A stretch of DNA of 64,000 nt from Bryopsis sp. KO-2023 (GCA_030272585.1 BSYQ01000009.1:5208001-5272000), one strand, 5' to 3'; positions 1 through 12,058 are shown, numbered from the stretch's first letter. Made by a program: numbers and translations. The notes: generated by a model not told the origin, from the sequence alone.

Positions 1-2707
1 CTCGTCCCCCTCGTCACTCCCATGTTCGCTGGCCGAGGCGAGGTAGACCTTGAAATCCTCATCCAACAGGTCATCGTCCGTGAATTTCCTCCGCACCACT
101 TTCGTCCTTCAGCAATAAACAAACCATCAGTGGCCTGAACGGGATGTGTTATGTGTTTTGTCTTTACCTATCCTTGAAAAATTATGAATGAATGAATGAT
201 GAGGTGCTCAACTTTTCCCATTCTTTCAATAATATGCAAAAACAATGACTAATAATTGAGAGATCCGAAATTGTGTATGCATCCCCCCCAAACATCGAAG
301 TGAAACGATACGATTTTTGCATCATAAAGCATTGAGAAAAAAAAGAAAAAACGGCAAGGTAAAATAAATAAATGAATGAAAAAGTTGAAATCGGTGGGTT
401 TGATTTGCACCTCTGCTTATCATCACCATCCCACGTCAATTTGACATTCGTTTTGGTCAGGGCATTGCATTCGAATTTCGGAGGCTCGTAGTCCTCAGGG
501 ACCTCCATCGCTGAGTCACGGCAATCGTTTGTATCGAATTCCATCTCATCTGGAATGTACCTTCCCAAAAAAATAAAAACAAAGCTCAGCACACACACAC
601 ACTCGTAATAAAAAATTAATTTCTGGATTCAGGAGAAAAATTATCTGTTTCTCGACACAACAGCCTGATATCCTCTGAAAACTTTGATTGTTGAAATTCG
701 CTGGATGACATCAAATCAGCCAGTGCTCTTTCCGGAACGTCTGAAATCGTGAGGAAAATGCAGGACCCAGTCACTTTCCTTCGCTGCCCCCCCCCGCCAA
801 CTCACCTCATGTCGAACATGCACTGCGACGTTTCGAATTCCCGACCATCCAATTCCTGAACAAGATGGGCTGCCGCCTCCACGGAATCGCACTCCACCAC
901 CGCATAATAATACCTCAATTTTGACCTTTCATATTTCCTTAATCTTTCCATATCCACTCCACCATCCTCCTCCTCCTCCTCCTCATTCCCCCTTCGTCGT
1001 TTCTTCCCTCTTGACACGTTATTCAGGTCATCCTCGTCGCTTTCTTCCGATTCTGACTTGCCGAAAACACCCAAAGCACCAGGGCCTTTCGCATCTTCAG
1101 CCGCCATCCTCTCCTTCCCATAATCCGACACCAAGACAGACACCTTGTCGATTCGGCCCCCCGTCGGTAGAAACGACCTCATTACGTTGAGGATATCCAC
1201 AGCTCTGATATTCTCCCAATCCAAATCGACCACTGCCAACCTCCTGGTTGCTTCTCCACTGGGGATTTCCTCTTCTGGATTCCCAGCATAAGCACCCACA
1301 CCCCAGAGGTCCAATTCATCACTGTCGTCCCCCTCCTCTTCCTCCGACAGAGGCTCATCAGCAGAATCCATTTCCTCGCTGGAAGAGCCCCCCAGCATTC
1401 CACGCATCCTAGCAACCTGGTCAGCTCGATGCTGGACTTCTTCAGGTGTCAAGGTCCGGCCTTTCTTTCCCTCTGATTTTCTCTTGGAGACACCACCACG
1501 GGCAATATTTTGCTGGGTATCATTGGCTTTCCCCAATGATTTCTTCCCCTTGCGAGTCTTGGAGCCCATTTTCTCTGAGACTATCTCATTGATTTCGTCT
1601 GTTTGCTCCAATTCAGCATCTCTGGCTTTCTCTTTATGAGTGCCCCTTGCAACCCGGAGCTTGCCAGCTGATTTTTTGTCCTGCTGACGAAACATAGTAT
1701 GACTGTTTGTTTTTCACCAATTTCAAATTTTCTCCGCTTCACTTTTTTATGATTATTCCGATAGGATCACAATTTTTTTTTCTTTTTTGAGTTGGCCATA
1801 AGCATTGAATTAATTTGATTGCCTCCAGGAAAGTACCTCATCGCCGTCAAGCCTGTAGAGTCTTTCCATCTCCTCATTTTGTTTCGATGGATCCACCTGC
1901 AAAAACCAAACAAGGGAAATTCTTTCTGGTGGAATAAAAAAGAAAACGTAGTACTATGCTTTGAGGAAACAACCGTAGGTTTATTTTATTTTATTTTTGT
2001 GAGGTGCATTCATGAATTGATTTGATCCATCTGTTGAAAAAAAATGCACAGATGCAAACCAATGCCATTTTTTTCCTGTAGTAGCCGGACCCCAGGCTCC
2101 AAGATTTCAGTGGGGCCAGGACAAATGAAATGATTGGGATGGCTGAAGAGAAGAGAGCAAATAAAATGATTGATTGGGTTACCTTGCGGCCCCACTTGTC
2201 GATTCGAGCTCCTTCTTTGAAAGAAGGGTCGCTGAAAACAGCTGCAATCATAGAACTGATTCACTAAGCAGCATTTCACAGCAACTTGACACAGCATATT
2301 TTCAACTCTATGTTTTTTTCTCAAAGCATCAACATCCAGACTTGGAGCCCATAACCCGTATCGAACGAAGAGTTGAAAGATTTTCTGTTTGCCAAAATCG
2401 CATTTTTGAGTTGTTGTTTTCTCTCAGATCTATATTAATGACCCCCGCCAGCTTTTGTATCAACTCCCCTGGAAAAAAAGGTCTACCCATTTCTGGCAAT
2501 TTGGACAAAAAAAATGAACATGTTGAAGAACTGGAGAAAACAGTGACACTGACCTGAAAAACGGTCATCTATTTTCACCTTCCTCTTTTGTGCGGGAAAA
2601 CGAGCAAATCTTGGGTCAGAGTGCAACTTGGAGAAGCGGGGATCCGTCACGACGTCTCCCTGCTGCTTCCTTATCCTCTTCTTTTTCCAGGCTTTTGATG
2701 GGTTCAT
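1..2707 (-). CDS. ESF1: Pre-rRNA-processing protein ESF1 (3' end beyond window)
   Basis: Nucleolar protein needed for 18S rRNA maturation in the small-subunit processome. Six exons read on the minus strand: 2707-2554, 2241-2183, 1896-1837, about 1683-806, 560-411 and 106 to beyond base 1; all junctions keep phase. The N-terminus has the family pattern DPRF...DPRF followed by KVKIDDRF, then DKWGRKVDPSKQNEEMERLY. The large fourth exon is rich in Lys/Arg and Asp/Glu, then holds the RRM-like region ending in MFDMRYIPDE, matching MFDLRF-type ESF1 sequences, followed by YEPPKFECNAL and LTWDGDD. The last visible exon reads KFTDDDLLDEDFKVYLASAS, also an ESF1 signature. The start is the ATG at 2707; the in-frame TTG at 2737 is upstream. 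The C-terminal part (second conserved block and NLS) lies outside. The fourth-exon acceptor could be 3 bases later. Divergent from the GH1 gene. Confidence 0.93.
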
Positions 2708-3062
2708 TTTCCTTAAACTCGGAGCCACACTCGCCAACCACGAGCTCTTTTACTTGTCCCCTATCCCAATAGACAAAAGAAATACCGCGATCGCGTTGGC
2801 GGCGAACCCAGAAGGACTGCCGACGTCCAGTTTCAGCGTGGAACATTCAGTCCATTAGAAAATTTGGGGGAAAATAGACGCTGCATTCGTAATGTAGTGT
2901 CAGCGTTGACTTTCCTTCTCTAAATGGAAAAAGTTGCGCCAATCAAATGCAATGGGCGGACGGGACTGGGATTCTGTCAAACTGGACCTCTTGATTCGTT
3001 CTTGGTGTGTTTCGTTCTATTGAACGATATTCTGTTGGACCCGTGGCTAGTCTGCTCAAACA
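2708..3062. promoter_or_regulatory. Divergent intergenic region ESF1 / GH1 copy A
   Basis: About 355 bp lie between two divergently oriented start codons, so the region must hold both 5' leaders and probably a shared promoter. A GATCGCG-type GC-rich patch sits near 2790. An in-frame TAG five codons before the GH1 ATG at 3063 rules out an N-terminal extension of that gene without an intron. I see no TATA box or other element I can name. Confidence 0.4.
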
Positions 3063-4759
3063 ATGGGAAGCACGGAAAATGACGAGTTGCGTTTCCCTGA
3101 GGGATTCATGTGGGGCACCGCCACAGCCTCCTACCAAATCGAGGGTGGGTGGAACGAGGGCGGGCGAGGCTGGTCCATCTGGGATAGTTTCTCGCACACG
3201 CCAGGGAACGTGGAGAATGGCGATACAGGGGACGTGGCGTGCGACCACTATCACTTGTACAAGGAGGACGTCCAGCGAATGAAAGCGATGGGGTTGAAGT
3301 ACTATCGCTTCTCCATAGCGTGGCCCCGCATCCAGCCCGCAGGCAAGGGCGAGGCCAACAAGGCGGGGCTGGACTTTTACAACAGCTTGATCGACGAGCT
3401 CCTGGCCGCTGGTGTGGAACCTGTGGTGACGCTGTACCACTGGGACTTCCCGCTGGAGCTGCTCACGAAGCACGACGGCTGGCTGAACCGCACTGACGTC
3501 CCTGACTACTTCGCGGCGTACGCGCGCCTCTGTTTCCAGCACTTCGGGGACCGCGTCAAGTGGTGGATCACTCTCAACGAGCCCTGGTGCTCGGCGCTGT
3601 TGGGCTACGGAACCGGCGAGCACGCGCCAGGGCGCACCTGCGCGCCCGCCGTGGAGCCTTACCTCGCAGCGCACAGTCTGCTGCTGGCACACGCGAAAGC
3701 CGTGCAAGTTTACAAAAAAGAATTCCAGGAAACACAGGTATGAGAAGAAATATCAATGCACGACGGGTAAATCACTTTTAAATGGTGTCGTGCAGGTTGC
3801 TGGACGTCGGCAGCTCAAGACACGGGTTTTCTTTCTCGTCGTCCAGCACATACGCTGCTTTTTTTTTCTCTTCATACCCTTCATTTTTCTTAAGAAAGCA
3901 CCAAGGACACGTTTACCAAGAAACACACCAAGAATCCACTAGGGAGATGAGTGTTGTGATATAAGCTCTATTGTTGCTGCATGCATATTTCTAGAAAGGG
4001 AAAATCGGGATCACCCTGCTCTGTAACTGGAGGGAGCCCATGCCTAACGACGACCCAGAAATCTTCAAGTTAAATCAACAGGCAGCCGACAGGTCCAATT
4101 TGTTCTGGCTGGGATGGTTTGCTGACCCCATCTACCTGGGGGACTACCCCAAAGTAATGAGGGATTATCTCGGGCCCAGGCTGCCTAAGTTCACCGAGGA
4201 AGAGAGGGAGCTGGTCAAAACGACACCGGATTTCTTCGGTTTGAACCATTATTCAACGGATTATGCCAAGCATATACCTGGGACTGAGCATCAGACCTTG
4301 CCTCTGGCTGGTGAGAACTACTGGTCTGACATGTGTGTGGAAAAATGGGAGGACCCCAGTTGGCCAAAGAATGCCATGGAGTGGCCTATGGTCCCTTGGG
4401 GATTCCGGAAGCTGCTGCTGTGGATTCAAAACCGATACAACCCAGAGGGTGGGATTATTTGTACAGAGAACGGGTGCGCTCTCCACGAACCCACCAAGGA
4501 GGTTGCTGAAAATGATCAAGTGAGGGTCGATTTCTACAAGGGGTACATCTCTGAGATGCACAAGGCCATACAGGAGGGGGCGGATTGCCGAGGTTACTTT
4601 GCTTGGTCGTTTATGGACAACTTTGAGTGGGCTCTGGGTTACTCAAAACGGTTTGGCCTCCATTGGGTGGATTATGAGACGAAGGAGCGAGTTCAGAAAG
4701 CATCTGCCAAGTGGTATGCTGACGTCATTGCAACCAACAGAGTGAAGGTGGAGTTGTAG
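3063..4759 (+). CDS. GH1 beta-glucosidase, copy A
   Basis: Glycoside hydrolase family 1 enzyme, hydrolysing beta-glucosides by a retaining two-glutamate mechanism. Two exons, 3063-3737 and 3995-4759, phase 0, give 479 residues, the usual length for the family. Exon 1 carries the N-terminal ATASYQIEGG motif and the acid/base motif TLNEPW (Glu about 173). Exon 2 carries the nucleophile motif CTENG (Glu about 383) and the aglycone/substrate motif SFMDNFEWALGY. No signal or transit peptide is evident, and a stop five codons upstream fixes the start, so a cytosolic location is inferred. It faces copy B tail to tail. The 225 residues of exon 1 equal those of copy B exactly; the exon 2 products differ widely. 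Substrate cannot be told from sequence; beta-glucosidase, beta-galactosidase or a glycoside-activating myrosinase-like role are all possible within GH1. Confidence 0.93.
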
Positions 4760-5068
4760 GAAGCCCAGCGCGCTAAATCAGTTTTGCCAATTCTTTTGAT
4801 AGGATAGTTGTTCAATTTCAATGTGGAGGTGGACTTTCCTGTTTCAATCGTTTAATGTGGGCTCTGGCATTTTTGCCATTTAGAGGTTAATTTCAAGCAC
4901 ACCGACCATACAATAGAGTCTTGGATGAGTAATCCTCCTGAAATTTTTTGCTTCAGAAATGGAATGCACTGTGAAAGGTTTAAAGGATACAGACCACATT
5001 CAACAAATCTCCACAAAAAAAAATGAATGCTTGATGCAATGGCTCCTCCCAGGAAGTCAAACCTGTTT
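4760..5068. other. Convergent intergenic region between GH1 copies
   Basis: About 309 bp separate the two converging GH1 stop codons. It must contain both 3' ends. It is moderately AT-rich and shows no conserved reading frame, RNA gene or repeat that I can identify. Confidence 0.5.
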
Positions 5069-6909
5069 TCAGGAAATGTCTTTCAATGTCACTGTTTTCT
5101 CAAGGGGGACAGGGCAAGCATTCTTCCTGGCAACCTCAGCAAACCAAGCTGCCGATTTTTTGGGATGTCTTTCTAGAGTTTCAAAATCCACCCAATGCAT
5201 GCCAAAACGTTTGGAATACCCAAATGCCCATTCAAAGTTGTCCATAAACGACCACGCAAAGTAACCTCGGCAATCCGCCCCCTCCTGCATGGCCTTGTGC
5301 ATCTCAGAGATGTATCCCTTGTAGAAATCGACCCTCGCTTGATCGTTCTCGGCAGCCTCCTTGGTGGGTTCGTGAACAGCGCACCCGTTCTCTGTGCAAA
5401 TGATCCCACCCTTTGGGCTGTATCGGTTTTGAATCCACAGCAGAAGCTTTCCCAGACCCCAAGGAACAATGCTCCAGCCCATGTCTGTTCTACTCCAATC
5501 AGGGTCGGCTGATAAATGAAGTCGCATGTCATCTCGATAGCTCCCTGCCTGCAGCACCATCCGATTTCCAGCACATGGACTCTCTATGTCTTAAATGATT
5601 CAGCAGTTCATGAATGGGCACAATCAGCAGAAGCAGCACAGATGCATGCATTCGAAGAGTGAGTGGAAATCCCACCTTCGAGTTTTCAGACTCTTCTGCA
5701 GAACTAGCAAGTGCTGATGAATAATGATTCAGCCCGAAAAAATCAGAGCTGCCTTTCAGCATTGCTTTCTCTTCTGCACTGAACTGAGGAAGCCTTTCCC
5801 CAACAAGGTCCCTCATTTCCTTGGGGTAATCCCCCAAATAGATGGGATCAGCAAACCACCCCAAATGAAACAACCTCCCTCTTTCAGCAGCATCCTGATT
5901 GAGGTCGTAAGACGTCGGATCGTTGCTGGGCAGCGGCTCAAACCAGTCGGAGTTGAGGGTGATTCCGATTTTGCCTGCCTGATGACAAACTCAGCTTCAC
6001 CACATCCCTTCAAAGAATCTCCCGGCAGCAGCCACCAAGTTCAGCAAAACTTTCCCAACAGACAGTTCGATTTTGCTTGCAGCGAATAACAAACGCGGAT
6101 GGGAGGGATCGAGTTACCTGTGTTTCCTGGAATTCTTTTTTGTAAACTTGCACGGCTTTTGCGTGTGCCAGCAGCAGACTGTGCGCTGCGAGGTAAGGCT
6201 CCACGGCGGGCGCGCAGGTGCGCCCTGGCGCGTGCTCGCCGGTTCCGTAGCCCAACAGCGCCGAGCACCAGGGCTCGTTGAGAGTGATCCACCACTTGAC
6301 GCGGTCCCCGAAGTGCTGGAAACAGAGGCGCGCGTACGCCGCGAAGTAGTCAGGGACGTCAGTGCGGTTCAGCCAGCCGTCGTGCTTCGTGAGCAGCTCC
6401 AGCGGGAAGTCCCAGTGGTACAGCGTCACCACGGGTTCCACACCAGCGGCCAGGAGCTCGTCGATCAAGCTGTTGTAAAAGTCCAGCCCCGCCTTGTTGG
6501 CCTCGCCCTTGCCTGCGGGCTGGATGCGGGGCCACGCAATGGAGAAGCGATAGTACTTCAACCCCATCGCTTTCATTCGCTGGACGTCCTCCTTGTACAA
6601 GTGATAATGGTCGCACGCCACGTCCCCTGTATCGCCATTCTCGACGTTCCCCGGCGTGTGCGAGAAACTATCCCAGATGGACCAGCCTCGCCCGCCCTCG
6701 TTCCACCCACCCTCGATTTGGTAGGAGGCTGTGGCGGTGCCCCACATGAAGCCCTCGGGGAAACGCAACTCATCATTTTCCGTGCTTCCCATTGTTTTTG
6801 ATGCGCAGACCACCTTCAATGAATCAGAGGCCATTCTTGATCGAAACGGTGGCCGATATCGCCTAGAAAAGAGCCGTGGTACCCGTTGCACCTGAACAAC
6901 CATCATCAT
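5069..6909 (-). CDS. GH1 beta-glucosidase, copy B, with N-terminal extension
   Basis: Second family 1 glycoside hydrolase. Three exons on the minus strand: 6909-6118, 5978-5676 and 5548-5069, all phase 0. Catalytic motifs TLNEPW, CTENG and SFMDNFEWAFGY are intact, so it should be active. From the ATG at 6792 the protein is 485 residues and begins exactly like copy A. The frame stays open upstream to an ATG at 6909, adding 39 residues rich in Arg, Val and Ser (FSRRYRPPFRSRMASDS then VVCAS), which resembles a plastid or mitochondrial targeting peptide. Exon 1 matches copy A in all 225 residues with only a few silent base changes, while exons 2-3 differ at many positions, have an extra intron at 5549-5675 and a different C-terminus. 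It is divergent from the xylose isomerase gene. Targeting is inference. Confidence 0.92.
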
Positions 6910-7253
6910 AACTTTTGATTTCAAACTGAACCTGCGCTCAGAACAAAAGGATCGATGCCACCGTAGGCCAGTACACCATCAGCAGAGATCTGTATGTCGA
7001 CGACTTGATATCGTACTTTGTGAATGGCGTGCCAGAGAACGGGGCGTTGCATGCATGCGATATTACTCGCACGGAAGAATCGGCGATAATGCAACTAGCA
7101 AGTCGCAAGCATCAGCAACAATCCCAATAACCCAACTTCCCGAACCCAGCCATAGGTAGGCAAGGAATTCTGCGGTGTCGGACATCCTGTCGTACTGCAT
7201 TCTCTCAAAGAGTCGCAATTCCTGCTTGGATTGTGTTCCCGCCAATTTCCACG
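6910..7253. promoter_or_regulatory. Divergent intergenic region GH1 copy B / xylose isomerase
   Basis: About 344 bp between divergent start codons, so a likely bidirectional promoter for two sugar-metabolism genes. It contains several CGA-rich short palindromic words (around 6995-7010) but no element I can name with confidence. Confidence 0.35.
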
Positions 7254-10200
7254 ATGAATCCGTGGTTGATGCTGGTGGCGGGCTTCTTTGCCTTGAGCGT
7301 GCTCGTGGTGAGATATCGACAAGAATCGATGGAGCCTGACGGTTGTCGCATAAAACCGAATCGCGTTGAAGAGAGGCCGCCACAGTTCGCCGCTTGCCTG
7401 GCATACTGTGAATGCATCATTTTTAAGGAAATTAGCTGTGTCTAAAAAACACACGCCGCCGCCTTTAGGTGGTTTGTAAGGGCATGCCCCAGCCCTGTAT
7501 AAAGGAGGAAAACCAGCAGCTCACAGATATATTTATTGTCTGAGTCCCTGAGTAGGTTTGACGTCTCGCATCCAGAGCATGGAAAATAGCTGCTGCCAAT
7601 TGAGCCTCTGGCTGAATCGACATTTGTCCGTTTTTGCAGCACGGGGAATCACCTGGAAGTTGCAGTGCGTCCGAGGATTCTGGCAAATGCTCGTCATGCG
7701 AACTCAAAGAGTACTTTAATGGCATCCCTAAAATCGAGGTACACTACAGCAAAAGAATCTAATGATCAACAATTATCCCCACACTGATTAATTCACCTGG
7801 GCCCAGCTCCGAGTAGATCCTGACAGCATCGGCTTGACATAATGCTATTCTTAACGTCAAGTGTTGGGCTGAACTGGCAGTTGCTTGATTATCATGCACA
7901 TAATTATGAGAATGCCAAAACTATGACACGGGCTTTCACAGTTCAATGCCTCCCTCATCCTCAACCTCACCATCTTTTGAACGAAATATTCTTTTCCAAT
8001 TTATTGTTTGTTGTGGAGGTGCTCGTGGTTTGGTAGAGAGAGAGTGGAAAGGGTTGGCTGTTTATGTTTGCTGTGTGCTTTCAGTATGAAGGGCCAAACT
8101 CGAAGAACCCCATGGCATTTCGATATTACAATGCAGAGGAGATCATTCTCGGAAAGCCTATGAAAGAATGGTAAATCAGGAATGTCACCCCCCCTTCCCC
8201 TAAAAAACCATTTCCCTCCAGTTGGGCATTCAGAAACGAAAAGTCGAATTTTCCTTTTCAGGATCCTGTCGTTTCGTTTTTTTTTTTCCACTGAAGAAAG
8301 ACTGTTTGGGTGAAGGTTAAGATTCAGTGTTGCTTTTTGGCACACCTTTCGAGGGGATGGCAGCGACCCTTTCGGTTCTCCGACCAAAGTGAGTGCATTC
8401 GAAAACTTCTTTTCAATGACATTTGATTTTTTTTTCCCTCCAGTTGTTGGAGTACAATTTCAACCAGTTTGATCGGTTCCATGCTTGATTATTATCCTGT
8501 CTGACTTTCAAGTGATTCTATTTTTGGATTGCATATGATGTATGTTCAGAACTGGCCTTGGGAGGATCCTTCGTTGCCTCCACTGGAAATGGCAAAAAAG
8601 CGGATGGAAGCCAACTTTGAATTTTTGCAAAAGCTTGGTGTGGAGTATTGGTGTTTCCATGACAGGTGCTGTTAAATCGCACCAAAAGAGGATGACTAAA
8701 ACATCACATCCCGCTACGTCTCGTTAAAAGTCGCCAAGGACCGTGGTCCCATGTCTGACGAATGTGCCCTATGCCGGTCACTCGCGCAACCCTAAACCAA
8801 CCCCCCCCCCCCCCATGTCGCACATAGGAACCATCCTTGGCGACTTTTAACGGCTTCACATCCTGCAACCATATAATCAATTCAGTTCTTTGAAACAAAA
8901 GTCATCAAATCCAAGTGAAACCACCTTCAAATAAAAAGCTGGCCCTAAACAACTATTGCAGACAAAGGTATACATCAGCCCATTAATCCGATCTCCATAT
9001 GGATTCGGCGGCAAAATCTCTATTTACGTTTATTGAACATAAAATCTGGAATGTGGGTATGCAATTAGTCTTTTGGAATGACTAAACGAATGGCAAAGGC
9101 GCTTCTGAATGAGCAGTTGCGGACGACAGGGATATCGCGCCAGAGGGTGAGGATCTAGCGGAAACGAATGCTAATCTGGATGAAATCATAGATGTAGCAT
9201 TGGAGCTTCAGAAAGCAACAGGAATCAAACCTCTGTGGGGAACCGCACAGCTCTTCAAGCACCCCAGATATATGCATGGTGCTGCCACAGGTAATATATA
9301 TGTATATACTTTTTTATTCTATGTTTGTAAATTTATCACAAATGGATTTTGCAGAAGAAAAAGACAAGAGAACTTGCTTAACCCCAGGTTTGAATCCATG
9401 CAGAAAAAAACCTATGTTTTAACGTACCATTCGAAAATTGCGTCAAAACTGACCTGGAACTGATGGTGTTGGCCTTCTGTGATCGATTGCTCCAGGTCCA
9501 GATGCTGGCGTCTTTGCATTCGCTGCTGCTCAGGTCAAAAAAGCTATGGAGGTTACTCACAGGCTGGGGGGATTGAACTATGTGTTTTGGGGGGGCCGAG
9601 AGGGTTATCATACCCTCAGAAACACTGACTTGAGGCTGGAGCTTGACAACATGGCCAGGTTTCTGGCATTAGCGGCAAAATACAAAGATGAAATCGGATT
9701 CACAGGGACATTGCTGCTCGAACCCAAACCTCAGGAGCCCACCAAACATCAGGTGCCGAGGAAAAAACCGGGTTGGTTATGTGCTCTGGAGTTAAATCCC
9801 GTTGTAAAAAAATGTCGAACGAAAAAAAAAACAGCAAAAAAAAAACAGGGTTGGTTGCGATTTTATCTAATGTTGGGGGTCAGTGGCCTGTGCTTCTTGT
9901 TGATTTTAGTTTTTAATTTTTGTTTTTCTTGGGGGTGATTTTGCCGATTGGTTTTGCAGTATGACTGGGATGTTGCCACAACGATGGGCTTCCTGCTGTC
10001 GTATGGTTTGGACGATGATTTCAAGATCAATGTGGAATGCAATCATGCAACGCTTGCTGGACACAGTTGCGAACACGAGCTGGCTATGGCTTCCGCCTAT
10101 GGAATGCTGGGAAATGTCGATGCCAACACTGGGGATGCACAGACGGTAAAAACTGAACATCCCGTTGTAAATATGTCCAAAAACAACAACGACAACTGAA

Positions 10201-11304
10201 CAGTGGCTTTCACAAGTTGCTGCAGTTGCATGAAGCAATGCAATCATGGGCACTCTCTGTCCTTCATGAAAAGGCTTATTTTCTTTTGGGCTGGAAATTG
10301 GATGGAGGGAAGAAGCTTGCATCACACGCAAACTGTGCTGCAAAAATGTAACATAGAAAAAAAAGATACAGAGTGAATCGAACGGTGGAAAAAGAATGAT
10401 GCATCTCTCGGAGAATGGTGCATATCTCGGAGAGCAACCTATCCATATTGAGTGGATTTCAATTAGACACTTTTTTATGGTTGCCACTGATGCTTTTCCA
10501 GGGCAAACCATATTTTGCGTTTTTGTGTTTAAATGGCATGAGTGCATCCTTGGGTATATTCGGAGTTCATAAATTTCGTAATTCTCTTGTTCCAGGGATG
10601 GGACACCGATCAATTCTTGACGGACCCATTGGAAGCGACTTTACTGATGTCGGTGATTGTCAAGCAAGGGGGGCTGTCCCCCGGTGGCTTCAATTTTGAT
10701 GCCAAACTCAGAAGGGAAAGCACTGCTGTGGAGGACCTGTTCTACGCACACATCGGTGGAATGGATGCTTTAGCCAGGGGTCTCAGAAATGCTGCAAAAA
10801 TCTCAGAGGATGGGATCGTGAATTCCGCCATTTCTTATCGATACAAGAGCTACTCGTCAGGCATCGGAAAGGACATCGTCGAAGGAAAGGTGGGCAGTTG
10901 GATTCCTTAAAACGGATGGTGCATATTTGATTGAGTCGCCTCTGCAAACTCTCAAAGGTGGTCCGTTGTATTTTCAAATGTGTTGCATCGATGCTGAAAG
11001 CCTCATGGTGCCCTTGCACTATTTTTCCTTTTTTAATCGAGAATTTTTCTAGCGAAATCAACCTTGGTCGAGACGGCAGATGCAGGTGTATGTTGGTGAA
11101 GTGGAAGCAATTTTCACCTAGATCCTCCCAGTATACTCGAGTATATGCTGCCTTGACAGACTGTGTTTTTTAAAGGTCGTTGTGGGATTGCAGATTGGTT
11201 TCAAGGAGCTTGAGAAGTATGCCTTGGAAAACCCAGATCCAGTGGAAAATTTGAGAAGTGGGGAGGCTGAAAAAGCGGAAGTCATTCTCAGCATGTACGT
11301 CTGA
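7254..11304 (+). CDS. xylA: Xylose isomerase, plant type, with signal sequence
   Basis: Interconverts D-xylose and D-xylulose (and glucose/fructose). Ten exons: 7254-7307, 7640-7738, 8085-8170, 8316-8388, 8550-8665, 9130-9290, 9496-9752, 9960-10145, 10596-10889, 11194-11304; every junction keeps phase and gives 478 residues, the length of land-plant enzymes. Residues 1-18 are a hydrophobic signal peptide or anchor ([12 protein letters not shown]). Then come a Cys-rich spacer, YFNGIPKI, the [14 protein letters not shown] block, the catalytic WCFHDRD, the metal/substrate motif [30 protein letters not shown] and GWDTDQF, all as in active isomerases. The last exon could begin 18 bases earlier without a frame change. 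A small inverted-repeat element lies in the fifth intron. With two GH1 genes next door it suggests use of cell-wall sugars, possibly in the secretory pathway; that is inference. Confidence 0.95.
8703..8866. mobile_element. Short inverted-repeat element (MITE-like), intronic
   Basis: About 160 bp in the intron between xylose isomerase exons 5 and 6. The word CGTTAAAAGTCGCCAAGGA at 8722-8740 returns as its exact reverse complement at 8834-8852, each flanked outward by a TCACATC / GATGTGA word, so the ends form terminal inverted repeats. Internal sequence includes a poly-C run at about 8800-8814. It has no coding capacity. The left half (about 60 bp) recurs, inverted, at 22995-23080. This fits a non-autonomous DNA transposon; target-site duplications are not clear by eye. 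Confidence 0.6.
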
Positions 11305-12058
11305 CCTGTCAGCAAGGGCCCACGGAATTCATCCCAAATGCCTGATTCTTTCAATTTTGGAGGGGGGTTGGTTTTTTTTCCACAGAGTTGGATTTTTTTT
11401 GTACTATTTTTGCATTGGACTTCCTAAAACTGAAAGTCTAGCCATTTGTAAGCAAAACGTTTTCTTGGTCGGAATCGATAACGGTAACGGACATCTCGTT
11501 ACCGTTACGGATCGTAACGGGCGTTACAGTGTTCCGAGAGTGTTTTGCATGTCGACGGTTTCGGTCGTCGTGGGACGTCATCGAAACCGGCATCGTCTTG
11601 ATGCATTTGTGAAAAGAAGCCCACCGTCCATATTTTTAAGAAACGAAAGGATAGAACCGATCCTCTACAGCGTCGGAGAGTCGGCCGTTCAGTGGTAGGA
11701 CCCGATCCCACCCTAATCCTCCGTGATCGTACGCGCTGTATGTGTATGTGGTGCACCCTCTTTACCGCGCTGCCCACCGCACTTCGTTTTTTCCCCACGT
11801 GGGCCAGCCGTTCATAAAACAGCCCTTCGACGAGATCAGTGGGGCACCCGCTCTCCTCAAGCCTGCCAGTATTGTCCGACGATTTCCACTTCAAGTGAAA
11901 AGTGCAGAAGCTCTTCAACTGCAGAAACACAAGACTTACAAAAAATCAACAAAAAAGTTGCATTTGGTGCAGTCAGGTGGTGGAATCCTGGAAATCGCAG
12001 AGGGGTTGAATGAAGCCAGAGGCTGTGGGGACATTGCTGCTCTCCAAAAACTACAAGG
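11305..12058. promoter_or_regulatory. Region between xylose isomerase and nephrocystin-4
   Basis: About 750 bp. It should hold the xylose isomerase 3' end and the nephrocystin-4 5' leader. From 11479 to 11520 it is dense in TAACG/CGTTA words including a perfect hairpin. From 11727 a 117-codon open frame without an ATG runs through 12080 and may be an upstream coding exon (listed separately). Confidence 0.4.
11479..11507. promoter_or_regulatory. Perfect inverted repeat of TAACGGTAACG
   Basis: TAACGGTAACG at 11479-11489 pairs perfectly with CGTTACCGTTA at 11497-11507 across a 7-nt loop. More copies of the same core (CGTAACG, GCGTTAC) follow to about 11525. It lies between the xylose isomerase stop and the nephrocystin-4 coding region. 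It could be a palindromic transcription-factor site or a 3'-end hairpin; a similar GTAACGC...GCGTTAC pair occurs upstream of CSN1. Confidence 0.45.

Noticed and set aside
2943-3707. Long minus-strand open frame of 254 codons
   Set aside because: It lies antisense to GH1 copy A exon 1; the same frame appears antisense to copy B (6073-6801). GC-rich third positions keep it open; it has no protein character.
8452-8492. Extra xylose isomerase exon after a CTCCAG acceptor
   Set aside because: The protein aligns without a gap by joining 8388 to 8550; the candidate reads into a stop.
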